DNA of 64,000 nt from Rhodanobacter sp. C06 (lineage in GTDB: Bacteria > Pseudomonadota > Gammaproteobacteria > Xanthomonadales > Rhodanobacteraceae), in assembly GCF_002001105.1 (NCBI RefSeq), contig NZ_MUNP01000048.1, positions 37,319-101,318 of the forward strand, in the 5' to 3' direction. Each line of letters begins with the position of its first letter. Within the stretch, counting starts at the first letter, position 1. Below, piece after piece: positions 8,288 through 16,771 of this stretch. The notes beneath the pieces were generated by a model. It searched no databases, was not told the DNA's origin, and worked only from the letters and a program-made list of their open reading frames with translations. The position numbers and the translations under genes are program-made.

Positions 8288-9049
8288 TCAACCGGCATCC
8301 GCGGGCGGCGGCAGCGGCGTCCCCAGGGCAACGCGCTGTCCAGCCGAGGCAACGCGATAGCCGCGTGCCACCAGCGTCGCACCATCGGCCACACTGCCGT
8401 AGTGATACAGCAGCAACCGTGCGCGCAGCGCCACGTCGTACTCGCGCTCGATGTCGTCGATGCCGGTGTGCGAGGGGTTGCCGACCAGGCCGCAATCGTG
8501 CGCCACCAGTTCGTCACCGTCGACATGCCGGGCCAGCGTCTCGGGGATCGGCCGGGTGTCGCCGGTGTAGACGAAACTGCCGGGCAGCGCGAGGCCGAAC
8601 GAGGTGTTGGGCCGGTGGTGGCGGGTGGCGAACACGTCGAACCACAGGCCGTCCAGCCAGAAGCCGCGCGTGCACGGTACCAGCCGGAACGCCTCCCAGA
8701 AATTCACCCCGCCTTCGGCCAGCACGCCGGGGTAGTCGGCCACGCGCGTCTGCAGCCAGGGAACCAGTGCGGCGTGCGCGAACAGCCGCATGGTGCCGCG
8801 CAGGTGTTCGTCGAACCACAGCTTGATGAACAGCCCTTCAAGCCCCGCCACATGATCCATGTGGGTGTGGGTGACATAGAGCGCGGGCGGCAGTGCGCCG
8901 TAGGCATCGAGGTAGCGGTCCAGCGTGTCCGGGCCGCAGTCGACCAGCAGCACCGGCACGCCGTCGCGTTCCAGCACCGCGGCCGAGGAACCCAGTTCGC
9001 CGGCCGCGTGGGCCGCGCCCGTGCCAAGGAAATGCAGATGCCAGTTCAT
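8288..9049 (-). CDS. MBL-fold metallo-hydrolase
   Basis: Protein of 253 residues of the metallo-beta-lactamase fold, near the RNase Z/PhnP-like branch. The zinc motif HTHMDH is at residues 61-66, followed by later ligands in VAHDCGL and LYHYGS. The N-terminus WHLHFLGTGAAHAAG is typical of the fold. The ATG at 9049 overlaps the kdkA stop (ATGA), so it is coupled to kdkA. The substrate is not known; a phosphodiesterase or nuclease are options. Confidence 0.85.
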   Translation of the reverse strand: MNWHLHFLGTGAAHAAGELGSSAAVLERDGVPVLLVDCGPDTLDRYLDAYGALPPALYVTHTHMDHVAGLEGLFIKLWFDEHLRGTMRLFAHAALVPWLQTRVADYPGVLAEGGVNFWEAFRLVPCTRGFWLDGLWFDVFATRHHRPNTSFGLALPGSFVYTGDTRPIPETLARHVDGDELVAHDCGLVGNPSHTGIDDIEREYDVALRARLLLYHYGSVADGATLVARGYRVASAGQRVALGTPLPPPADAG

Positions 9050-9771
9050 GCGCCGAAGGTAGCCTCGTAGGCGTCGAGGAGAGGTGTCCAGATGGACTCG
9101 CGAAACGCTTCCTCGCCCTGGGCTGCAGCGCCCAGCTTGAGCAGCGAGCGATGCAGTCGTTCGAGATTGGCCAACCGCCAGCCTTCGGCCGATACGCGCA
9201 GGCGACCGCGATCGAAGTCGATCAGATGCAGCGCCGAGGATGTCACCAGCACATTGTGCGCATTGAGGTCGGCGTGCCAGATGCCGGCGCGATGGAAACG
9301 CGCCACCAGCGCGCCGGTCTCGCGCGCCAGTTCCGCATCCAGCTTGCCGGCAGCAAGGCATTCGGCCAGCGTCTGTGCGTCCGCAATGCGTCGGGTGATC
9401 AGGTCGGCGCGGTAGTACTGGCCATGCCGACGGTAGCATGCGGCCACCGGCACCGGCCCGGGCAGGCCCAGCCGCGCGATCTCGGCCAGCAGGCGGAATT
9501 CGGCGAAGCAGCGCGTGGCATCGGCGCCACGCCACAGGTAGCGGTCGCCCATCAACGCAGCCACCATGCCGCCGCGGCGGTAGTGCCGCAGCACGCATTC
9601 GCCGGCCGGCGTGGCAATCACGGAAACGCCGCCGCGCCCGCCCGCCTGCGAGCGCAATGCGCCCTGCTCGCGCCAGTGCTCCGGCACGAACCAGTCGGCG
9701 TCGACTTGTGGCGAGGCCTCGGCGTCGAACAGAATCGCGCCTTCGGCGTCTTCGCGCAGTTGCTCTTGCAT
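9046..9771 (-). CDS. kdkA: 3-deoxy-D-manno-octulosonic acid (Kdo) kinase
   Basis: Inner-core lipopolysaccharide kinase of 241 residues that phosphorylates Kdo. The kinase fold is visible: YRRGGMVAAL in the N lobe, catalytic loop HADLNAHNV at 166-174 and metal-binding DFD at 185-187. Length fits the family (about 240). The ATG at 9771 lies 39 bases from the divergent heptosyltransferase gene; divergent LPS-core genes support the assignment. Its stop overlaps the following metallo-hydrolase gene. Confidence 0.9.
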   Translation of the reverse strand: MQEQLREDAEGAILFDAEASPQVDADWFVPEHWREQGALRSQAGGRGGVSVIATPAGECVLRHYRRGGMVAALMGDRYLWRGADATRCFAEFRLLAEIARLGLPGPVPVAACYRRHGQYYRADLITRRIADAQTLAECLAAGKLDAELARETGALVARFHRAGIWHADLNAHNVLVTSSALHLIDFDRGRLRVSAEGWRLANLERLHRSLLKLGAAAQGEEAFRESIWTPLLDAYEATFGA

Positions 9772-9810
9772 CGGTGCGAGTGCGTCTCGGTCAGCTTCCG
9801 GCGATTCTAC

Positions 9811-10854
9811 ATGTCCCCTCCCGATTCCATGTGCCTGCTGCGCACCTCCGCCATCGGCGACGTCACCCATGTGGTGCCGCTGGTGCGCACGCTGCAGGCG
9901 GCTTGGCCGCAGACCAGGCTCACGTGGATCGTGGGCAAGCTGGAACGCAAGCTGATGGGCGACCTGCCCGGCGTGGAGTTTGTCACCTTCGACAAGGGCA
10001 ACGGCTGGGCCGGCATGCGCGAAGTCTGGACGGCACTGCGCGGCCAGCGCTTCGACGCGCTGCTGCAGATGCAGGTGGCTTTGCGCTCCAACCTGCTGAG
10101 CCTGGGCATCAAGGCGAACCGGCGCATCGGCTACGACGCGGCACGGGCCAAAGACCTGCACGGCCTCGTCGTCAATGAGCGCATCCCGGCGCGCAGCGGC
10201 GAACACGTGCTCGATGCCATCGGCAGCTTCTGCGAGCCGCTGGGACTGAAGCAGACCGAGGTGCGCTGGGATATCCCCATCCCCGACGAGGCGCAGGCCT
10301 GGGCCGCGGAGCAGTTGCCGGGCGACACGCCCACCCTGCTGGTGAGTCCTACGTCAAGCCATGCGCTGCGCAACTGGCAGCCGGAGCGCTATGCGGCAGT
10401 GATGGACCACGCCGCCGCGCGCGGCTGGCGGGTGGCGCTGGTGGGCGGTCCTTCTCCGGAAGAGCGCGCGATGGCGGACGTGGTGCTTGCGCACTGCAAG
10501 CACGCGCCACTCGACCTCACCGGCAAGGACACGCTGAAGAAATTGCTGGCGCTACTCTCACGCGCCGAGCTGCTGCTGACCCCGGATTCCGGCCCCATGC
10601 ACATGGCCAATGCGGTAGGAACCAAGGTGCTGGGTCTGCATGCAGCGAGCAACCCGAATCGTTCCGGCCCCTATTCGGATCGACGCTGGTGCGTGGACAA
10701 GTACGATGCGGCCGCGCGCAAGTATCTGGGCAAGCCTGCGAGCGAGCTGGCCTGGGGCACGAAGATCGAGAAGCCCGGTGTGATGGATCTGATCGAAACC
10801 GGCGACGCGATCGAACGCTTCGACGCGGCCAGCGCCCATCTCGGGATCGGCTGA
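9811..10854 (+). CDS. waaC: Heptosyltransferase I (glycosyltransferase family 9)
   Basis: Protein of 347 residues of glycosyltransferase family 9, adding heptose to the LPS inner core. Visible: LLRTSAIGDVTHVVPL at the start, SPTSSHALRNW and the ADP-heptose-binding end LTPDSGPMHMANA. An ATG at 9829, nearer to the domain, is an alternative start. It is divergent from kdkA, separated by only 39 bases. The stop codon lies within a CGGCTGAAGCCG sequence that matches the REP core. waaC rather than waaF is inferred from overall similarity to family members and is less certain than the family itself. Confidence 0.85.
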   Translation: MSPPDSMCLLRTSAIGDVTHVVPLVRTLQAAWPQTRLTWIVGKLERKLMGDLPGVEFVTFDKGNGWAGMREVWTALRGQRFDALLQMQVALRSNLLSLGIKANRRIGYDAARAKDLHGLVVNERIPARSGEHVLDAIGSFCEPLGLKQTEVRWDIPIPDEAQAWAAEQLPGDTPTLLVSPTSSHALRNWQPERYAAVMDHAAARGWRVALVGGPSPEERAMADVVLAHCKHAPLDLTGKDTLKKLLALLSRAELLLTPDSGPMHMANAVGTKVLGLHAASNPNRSGPYSDRRWCVDKYDAAARKYLGKPASELAWGTKIEKPGVMDLIETGDAIERFDAASAHLGIG

Positions 10855-10869
10855 AGCCGCGAGCCTCGT

Positions 10870-11610
10870 CTACAACTCGCGCAGCTTGATGTCGCGGAAC
10901 TGCAGCCGGATCGGCGTCGTGCCCTTGTCCTCAGTGCCCTGCAAGGAAACATGTCCCTTGCGGAAAGTGCCGAAGTCCGGCCACGCCTTGAACTTGGTGG
11001 AGGCGACCAGCTTTTTCCACGCGTCCGTCCACAGCCAGATATCGATCACCTTGTGGCCGTTCTGGAAGAACTGCAGGTGCCCGTGGTCGGCGACGATCTC
11101 GAAGCGGTTCCACTGCGGCGCCTGGTTGACCCATTCCACCGGCGAGGAGATCAGGTCGAACAGGTCGCCCGAGCGCTCGTTCAGCACGCGGCTGTCCAGC
11201 TTCGTGCAGGCCAGGTCGGCGATCTGCATCTCCGGCCCAGTCTCGTAGGTCTGCGCATACTTCGGCGACTCGTTCACGTAGAACATCACCCCGCTGTCGG
11301 CGCACGGCGTCATCCGCCACTCCAGCTTCAAGTCGAAATTGGCGTATTCGCCATCGGTGACCAGGTCGGCGAAATCCTCCGCGCGACCGCTTCTCCCGCG
11401 CTGCAGCTCGATGCTGCCATCACGGACGGACCAGTCCTTCCCCGGCGACTTCTGCAGGTAGGAATGCCAGCCATCGAGGTTGCGGCCGTTGAACAGCAGG
11501 TGCCAGCCTTGCGCCTTTTCCTGCGGAGTGAGCGTATTGGGCGCCTGTGCGCTCGCCGTTCCGCAGGCCAGGCAGGCCGCCACGAATACCATGCGTTGTT
11601 TCGCGGTCAT
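10870..11610 (-). CDS. DUF1080 (3-keto-disaccharide hydrolase-type) secreted protein
   Basis: Secreted protein of 246 residues with a signal peptide cleaved after about residue 21-23 (TASAQA) and a DUF1080 concanavalin-like domain. Typical elements: GWHLLFNGRNLDGWH, YANFDLKLEWRM, and the terminal RLQFRDIKLREL. Members act on sugars or are annotated as 3-keto-disaccharide hydrolases. It starts 21 bases after the GH92 stop with AGGAGATT upstream, so the two are one operon for glycan use. Confidence 0.88.
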   Translation of the reverse strand: MTAKQRMVFVAACLACGTASAQAPNTLTPQEKAQGWHLLFNGRNLDGWHSYLQKSPGKDWSVRDGSIELQRGRSGRAEDFADLVTDGEYANFDLKLEWRMTPCADSGVMFYVNESPKYAQTYETGPEMQIADLACTKLDSRVLNERSGDLFDLISSPVEWVNQAPQWNRFEIVADHGHLQFFQNGHKVIDIWLWTDAWKKLVASTKFKAWPDFGTFRKGHVSLQGTEDKGTTPIRLQFRDIKLREL

Positions 11611-11631
11611 GCGGGAATCTCCTGGTGCCGG

Positions 11632-14070
11632 TCAAGTACCGGCGTGCCCGGCGTCGGGCGGGAAGGAAGGCGGCGCGACACGCAGGTCGCTGCCCCAGGT
11701 CTTGTCGGGCGCCGCCTGCAGCGAGAAGCGCAGCCGGCCGCCGTGCGTGGCGAAAGTCGTCGGCAACCACGGCCGCGTGTACGGCTGGCCGTCGACCTGC
11801 AGCGCATGCACGTAGGGTGTGTCGGCCGCAGCGCCCGGCGCATCGATCACCACGTCGCCGCCGCTGCGGTGGACGACGGCATGCTCGAACAGCGGGCTGC
11901 CCAAGACCAGGTCCGCGCTGCCGGGAATCTCGGGATACAGTCCCAGTGCCGACCACACGTACCAGGACGACATCTCGCCCAGGTCGTCGTTGCCCGGGAT
12001 GCCGTCCGGCGTGTTCTTCCACAGCGTGTTCACCACCGCGCGCACGGTCGCCTGGGTCTTGTACGGCTGGCCGGCGAAATCGTAGAGCCAGGGTGTCTCC
12101 ACCGACGGCTCGTTGTTCAGTTCGGCATGCAGCGGTCCGGCGTTGGTGAAGGCCCAGTGTCCATTGGCGTCGTGGAAGAAGCGGTCCAGTCGCGCCGTCG
12201 CCTTGCCATAGCCCCCCATCGCGTCGAACAGGCCGTGCAGGTCGAACGGCACCATCCACACGTAGACCGCTGCGCTGGCCTCAACGAAGCCGTCGTCGGT
12301 GGACGGCGTGAAGGCGGGCCAACTGCCGTCGGCATTGCGGTTCTGGATGTAGCCACCGTCGGGCGCGGCCTTAGTGTTGAACACGTTGCGCCAGTAGCCG
12401 GCGCGGTCGAGGAAGCGCCGCTGCCCTGCCCGGTCGCCCACGTCGGCGGCGAATTCGGACAGCGCGAAGTCGGCCGTCGCATCCTCCAGCGTCTCGGCGG
12501 CACCGCCCCATGCATGTGACTTGGTGGCGATGTAGTGCAGCTTCAGCCACTGGTCCAGTGATGGCCGCTCGCCCACGCATTCCACGTTGCAACCGTCGTC
12601 CGATCCGTCGTGCGCGGTCGGCACGGTGGCTGCGCGGGCCAGCGAGGCATACGCGCCATGCAGGTCGAAGTCGCGCCCGCCGAAGGCGTAGATGTCCGCC
12701 AGTGCGGGCACCGCGGGGTCCCCGCTCATCACGTGGGTGCCGCCGCTGTTGTGCGTCCAGCGGTCCCATTCGCCCCGGTTCTGTTGCGCCTGGTTGTAGA
12801 GCGACTGCGCGATGTCGCTGCCCACTTTCGGCATCAGCCAGGTCACCAGTTGCAGTTGCGAGCGGTACACGTCCCAGCCGGAGAAGTTGGCGTACTGCGC
12901 CCGCTGGTTGCCCTGCACGCGATGGATCTTCTGGTCGAAGCCGCGGTATTCGCCGTCGACGTCGCTGAACACGTTCGGGTGCAGCAGGCTGTGGTACAGC
13001 GCGGTGTAGAACACCGTGCGCTGGTCGGCGCTGCCGCCGCGGACCCGGATGCGGCCCAGGGCCTGGTTCCAGGCGTCGCGCGCGTGCCCCCGCACCTGCG
13101 CCAGCGTGGTCCCCTGTGGAATCTCGGCGTCGAGGTTGGCGCGCGCGTTCGCCACGCTCACATAGGAGATGCCGACGCGCACCCCGACCGGCCCCTTGCC
13201 CGGATCGAACGACACCCATACGCCCGAGCCCTTGCCTGCTGTCGGGAAGCCCTTGGCGTCGTAGTCGGTACCGCCTTGCGCGGCGGTTGCGCCACGATGC
13301 ACCACCGCATCCTGCCAGGCGCCGATGGCGGTGAACGGCCGGTCGAAGCGGGCGACGAAGTAGAGCGTGTAGTAGCTGCGCTGGTCGGCCTTGGCCAGGT
13401 AGCCGCAGAAGTTGCCGCTGGTGACCGAGCCGCTGATCGTCTGTTGCGCCGAGTCGATCCGCGTCTCGGCCGCGCTGCTACCGACTTCCGAATCCGAGCT
13501 GCGGAACAGCAGGTTCGCCGGCTTGCCTGCAGGAAAGGTGAAGCTGGCCATGCCGCTGTGCATCGCCGCCGCCAGTTCCAGTTGCACGCCGTTGGCCAGC
13601 GCCAGCCGGTAGTCGCCCGGCGCTGCCTGTTCGTCGGCATGGCTGAAGTCGACGGCATAACGCGTGTCGTCGGCATCCACCGAAGGCGAGGTGGTGACCG
13701 GCTCGGTGATCGGCATCACGGGAACATCGCCGCTCGCCCCCGCGCAACCCGCGCCCGACAGATGAGTGAGGCTGAAGCCGCGAATGCGCTGCGCATCGAA
13801 CTGGTAACCGCTGGGCGAGGCGGTGCGAACGTGGTGCCCGCGCGTGTTCTCCGGGCTCCACTGCAGCATGCCGAACGGCATGACGGCGCCGGGATAAGTG
13901 TTGCCGCCCTTGCTGCTGCCGATCAGCGGATTGACCGCATTGGCCGGCGGCGTGTCCGCCCCCGTCGCGCACGCCGTCGCCAACGCAAGCAGGCTGCCCG
14001 ACACCCACAGGCATGCGAGGGAGAAGAACTTCGGCCTGGCGCTGTTCCGGTTCCGGTTCCGCTTGCACAT
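11632..14070 (-). CDS. GH92 family glycosidase (alpha-mannosidase-type), lipoprotein
   Basis: Protein of 812 residues of glycoside hydrolase family 92, calcium-dependent exo-alpha-mannosidases. The lipoprotein-like signal ends at LALATAC. The N-terminal beta-sandwich begins VNPLIGSSKGGNTYPGAV, and the (alpha/alpha)6 barrel has PSVETPWLYDFAGQPYKTQ and GIPGNDDLGEMSSWYVW, the family's catalytic and substrate-binding stretches. Upstream lie a perfect palindrome next to the start and an operator-like palindrome at 14101-14116. Cotranscribed with the DUF1080 gene. Linkage specificity cannot be told. Confidence 0.92.
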   Translation of the reverse strand: MCKRNRNRNSARPKFFSLACLWVSGSLLALATACATGADTPPANAVNPLIGSSKGGNTYPGAVMPFGMLQWSPENTRGHHVRTASPSGYQFDAQRIRGFSLTHLSGAGCAGASGDVPVMPITEPVTTSPSVDADDTRYAVDFSHADEQAAPGDYRLALANGVQLELAAAMHSGMASFTFPAGKPANLLFRSSDSEVGSSAAETRIDSAQQTISGSVTSGNFCGYLAKADQRSYYTLYFVARFDRPFTAIGAWQDAVVHRGATAAQGGTDYDAKGFPTAGKGSGVWVSFDPGKGPVGVRVGISYVSVANARANLDAEIPQGTTLAQVRGHARDAWNQALGRIRVRGGSADQRTVFYTALYHSLLHPNVFSDVDGEYRGFDQKIHRVQGNQRAQYANFSGWDVYRSQLQLVTWLMPKVGSDIAQSLYNQAQQNRGEWDRWTHNSGGTHVMSGDPAVPALADIYAFGGRDFDLHGAYASLARAATVPTAHDGSDDGCNVECVGERPSLDQWLKLHYIATKSHAWGGAAETLEDATADFALSEFAADVGDRAGQRRFLDRAGYWRNVFNTKAAPDGGYIQNRNADGSWPAFTPSTDDGFVEASAAVYVWMVPFDLHGLFDAMGGYGKATARLDRFFHDANGHWAFTNAGPLHAELNNEPSVETPWLYDFAGQPYKTQATVRAVVNTLWKNTPDGIPGNDDLGEMSSWYVWSALGLYPEIPGSADLVLGSPLFEHAVVHRSGGDVVIDAPGAAADTPYVHALQVDGQPYTRPWLPTTFATHGGRLRFSLQAAPDKTWGSDLRVAPPSFPPDAGHAGT

Positions 14071-14100
14071 GGACAGCTGTCCCCTTGGAATGGCCGCAAC

Positions 14101-14116
14101 TTTGGATCGATCTAAA
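14101..14116. promoter_or_regulatory. Palindromic operator candidate upstream of GH92
   Basis: TTTGGATC/GATCTAAA, a 16-bp palindrome with one mismatch, 30 bases upstream of the GH92 start. Size and symmetry are those of a LacI-type operator. A second perfect palindrome, GGACAGCTGTCC (14071-14082), lies directly before the ATG and could form a hairpin at the ribosome-binding site. Regulator unknown. Confidence 0.45.
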
Positions 14117-14340
14117 TCAAGGACGCAAATCTAGTCCAAGCCACGTCGTGAATCGAGCTGCAGAGCAACATTGCAGACGCGGGGGTACGGGTTCACCAGG
14201 GCCAGGCACGGCACGACCAACCGCTGCCGCGACCTTCCGCAGGAACACGCCCCGTGCGCGAATGCTTGCTCCGATTAGCGCCAGAGCGTTCGCGCATGGA
14301 GCCTGCCCCGAACTCGATCTGGGACACCCCTGCGGGTGAA
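14117..14340. other. Intergenic region without gene
   Basis: 224 bases between the GH92 start and the DUF6165 stop. I see no gene; a weak hairpin near 14328-14338 could end the DUF6165 transcript. Confidence 0.5.
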
Positions 14341-14739
14341 TCAGGGGGCGCGGTAGTCCTGATAGGACTTTTCCTCGACCAGCTGCGAGCCCAGCTTCAG
14401 GTTGATCTCGCGCTTCACTGCCGCGCGTTCGTCGTTCCTGAAATACACCGAACGCGCCAGTTCGACGAAGCCGGCGTCGAAAGCCTGCGCCTTTTCCTTG
14501 AGGCGGATTTCGTCCTCGATCTCCCACAGCGCCTCGTTCACGGCGAGCAGTCGTGCGCGTTCGTCGCGAATGTCAGTCTTGGATGCGGGGTGCGCGGCCC
14601 AAGTCGCGTTGAGCAGGTCGAGTTCGGTGCGCACGTTGGCCAGCTTCGCCGGATCGGCGATGCGCCGCGACTTGATTTCGAGGATGGTGATCTTGTCGAT
14701 CAGCTCGCCGTAGGACACCGGGGTCTGGATCAGGCTCAT
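14341..14739 (-). CDS. DUF6165 family protein
   Basis: Small protein of 132 residues, predicted all-helical and soluble (DKITILEIKSRRI, LWEIEDEIRLKEKAQAF). It matches the DUF6165 family of unknown function. ATG 14739 is preceded by GGAGTACGAC and is 14 bases from the stop of the ammonia-lyase gene, so the two are cotranscribed. No catalytic residue pattern could be recognised. Confidence 0.75.
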   Translation of the reverse strand: MSLIQTPVSYGELIDKITILEIKSRRIADPAKLANVRTELDLLNATWAAHPASKTDIRDERARLLAVNEALWEIEDEIRLKEKAQAFDAGFVELARSVYFRNDERAAVKREINLKLGSQLVEEKSYQDYRAP

Positions 14740-14753
14740 GTCGTACTCCAAGT

Positions 14754-16655
14754 TCAGGCGGTGTGGCCGGGATGGAAGGCGCCCTGCCGCAGCAGTTCGC
14801 AGACGGTGCGCACGTCGCCATCCAGCGCGCGGTCGCGGTGCAGGAAATCGATGTGCCGGCGCAGCGTGAGGTGGGCCTTGCGCACATCGGCGCCGGCGTG
14901 GAAATCACTGGTGCCCGCCAGCGCCTCGGCCAGCTGCCGCACCTCGGCGACGAACTGCTCGTGGTGCGGCTGGCCTTCATGCGGTGCGTTGGCCACCTTG
15001 GCCGCCAGTGCCCGCCAGCCGCCGCGCTGGGCGAGGCGACGCGCGGCGTTGAGCATCTCCTGGCGGTAGTCCAGCGCCTGCGCCGCGGTGTAGAGCTCCA
15101 GCGCAATCACGTGGCCGAGGTCTTCCATCATTTCCATCACGTGGCGCGCCTCGTTGGCGCCCATCGAGACATGGTCTTCGGCGTTCGCGCTGGTTGGCAC
15201 CGAATAGACGCTGGCCGGATGCGCGCGGGTGGCGAGGTCGTTGACCAGGGCCGCGGCGGTGTACTGCACGATCATGAAGCCGGAATCGGTGCCGTCCTCG
15301 TTGCCGGTGAGGAAGGCCGGCAGGCCGTCGTTCGTCGCCGGGTCGACCAGCTTGTTGAGGCGCCGTTCGGAGATCGAGGCCAGCACCGGCAGCGCCGCCT
15401 TCACGTAGCTCATCGCCAGTGCCAGCGGCATGCCGTGGAAGTGGCCGGCGGAGATCACCTGTTCCTCGATGAACTGCGCACCCTCGGCATCCGGGAAGAT
15501 CAGCGGGTTGTCGGTGACCGCGTTCAACTCGATGTCGAACACGCGGCAGGCCTGCGCCCAGGCATCGCGCACCGCGCCGTGCACCTGCGGCATGCAACGC
15601 AGGCAGTAGGCATCCTGCGGCTGGTGCTTCTTGCCGCCCTTGAACGGCAGGAAGCGCGCGTAGAACGCCTCGCGGCCATGGCGCTGGTTGGCCGGCACCC
15701 AGTTCCAGCCGATGTCGAAACTGAGCGCCTGGTCGTCGCCTTCGCTCCACGCCTCGGCCGTCCACGGCCGGAAGTGCGGCACCAGGTGATAGGGGATATC
15801 GACCAGGGTGGAACCCTGCAGCAGTTCGCGTACATGCGCGGCCACCGCCGTCTGGCCGGGATGCGGACGCAGGGCGTGGACTTCTGGTCGCAAGGCGCCG
15901 CTGCGGCCCGCGAAGGCATCCAGCGTCATCGCCGCTGCAAGGTCGGCGGCGTCGAGCAGGCGTTCGAGATCGTGCAAGGCCAATGTGCCGGTCGCCAGCA
16001 TCTGCGCGGTGCCGTTGTTGAGCGCGAGGCCTTCCTTGAAGGACAGCCGCACCGGCGCCAGGCCGGCGCGCTTGAGTGCCTCGCCACCCGGCAGGCGTTC
16101 GCCATCAAAAAACGCCTCGCCGCCACCCAGCAGCACGATGGCCAGGTGCGAGAGCGGCGCGAGGTCGCCGCTGGCGCCCACCGAGCCCTTCTCCGGCACC
16201 ACCGGCACGATGCCGGCGTTGAGCATCGCGGTCAGCGCTTCCAGCGTCTGCACGCGGATGCCCGAGTGCCCGCGCATCAAGGTGTTGATGCGGATCACCA
16301 GCATCGCGCGCACCACGTCGGCGCCGAACGGCTTGCCCACGCACACGGCATGGGTGGTGATCAGGTTGTGCTGCAACTCCTCCATCAGCGTGCCTTCCGG
16401 CACCTGCGCGCGGCTGCCCGGCAACTCGTCGCGCACGCGATGTGCGCCCAGCAGCTTGTCGGCATTGCTGCCGAAACCGGTGGTGACGCCGTAGGTCGGT
16501 TCGCCGCAGTTGACCTTGTCGGCGAGGAAATCGGCCGCGCGCTGCACGCGCTGCAGCCGTTTCGCATCCAGCGCCACGTTCGCTCCGTCGCGGGCCACTG
16601 CCACCAGCTGCGCCCGGGTCAGGCTGCTGCCGTCGAGAAGAATGGTTTCGCTCAC
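14754..16655 (-). CDS. MIO-type aromatic amino acid ammonia-lyase (histidine ammonia-lyase-like)
   Basis: Protein of 633 residues of the histidine/phenylalanine ammonia-lyase family, which removes ammonia from an aromatic amino acid through the MIO group formed from Ala161-Ser162-Gly163 (GSVGASGDLAPL). Tyr55 in YGVTTGFGSNAD is the catalytic tyrosine. The selectivity pair after LQHNL is Thr-His, closer to HutH (Ser-His) than to TAL (His-Leu) or PAL (Phe-Leu). HutH is about 510 residues; this one has an extra stretch of about 55-60 residues (roughly 286-344) between the GSTLVD helix and QDAYCLRCMPQ, and a long C-terminus. No other hut genes are nearby. Start GTG 16655 with GGAG upstream. Confidence 0.88.
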   Translation of the reverse strand: MSETILLDGSSLTRAQLVAVARDGANVALDAKRLQRVQRAADFLADKVNCGEPTYGVTTGFGSNADKLLGAHRVRDELPGSRAQVPEGTLMEELQHNLITTHAVCVGKPFGADVVRAMLVIRINTLMRGHSGIRVQTLEALTAMLNAGIVPVVPEKGSVGASGDLAPLSHLAIVLLGGGEAFFDGERLPGGEALKRAGLAPVRLSFKEGLALNNGTAQMLATGTLALHDLERLLDAADLAAAMTLDAFAGRSGALRPEVHALRPHPGQTAVAAHVRELLQGSTLVDIPYHLVPHFRPWTAEAWSEGDDQALSFDIGWNWVPANQRHGREAFYARFLPFKGGKKHQPQDAYCLRCMPQVHGAVRDAWAQACRVFDIELNAVTDNPLIFPDAEGAQFIEEQVISAGHFHGMPLALAMSYVKAALPVLASISERRLNKLVDPATNDGLPAFLTGNEDGTDSGFMIVQYTAAALVNDLATRAHPASVYSVPTSANAEDHVSMGANEARHVMEMMEDLGHVIALELYTAAQALDYRQEMLNAARRLAQRGGWRALAAKVANAPHEGQPHHEQFVAEVRQLAEALAGTSDFHAGADVRKAHLTLRRHIDFLHRDRALDGDVRTVCELLRQGAFHPGHTA

Positions 16656-16703
16656 AAATGCTCCAGCAGGCCCGCAGGCCCAACGACGCCAAGAACCAGT
16701 CCG

Positions 16704-16762
16704 TTCGCGGCTGAAGCCGCTCCCGCGACGCGCTGCCTCGCAGGAGCGGTTTCAGCCGCGAC
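16704..16762. repeat. Inverted pair of REP-like elements
   Basis: Two copies facing each other: TCGCGGCTGAAGCCGCTCC (16705-16723) and GGAGCGGTTTCAGCCGCGA (16743-16761), 18 of 19 positions complementary. They sit between the ammonia-lyase and hisS. The pair can form a strong hairpin and resembles bacterial REP/BIME units. Confidence 0.85.
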
Positions 16763-16771
16763 ATGTATCCG

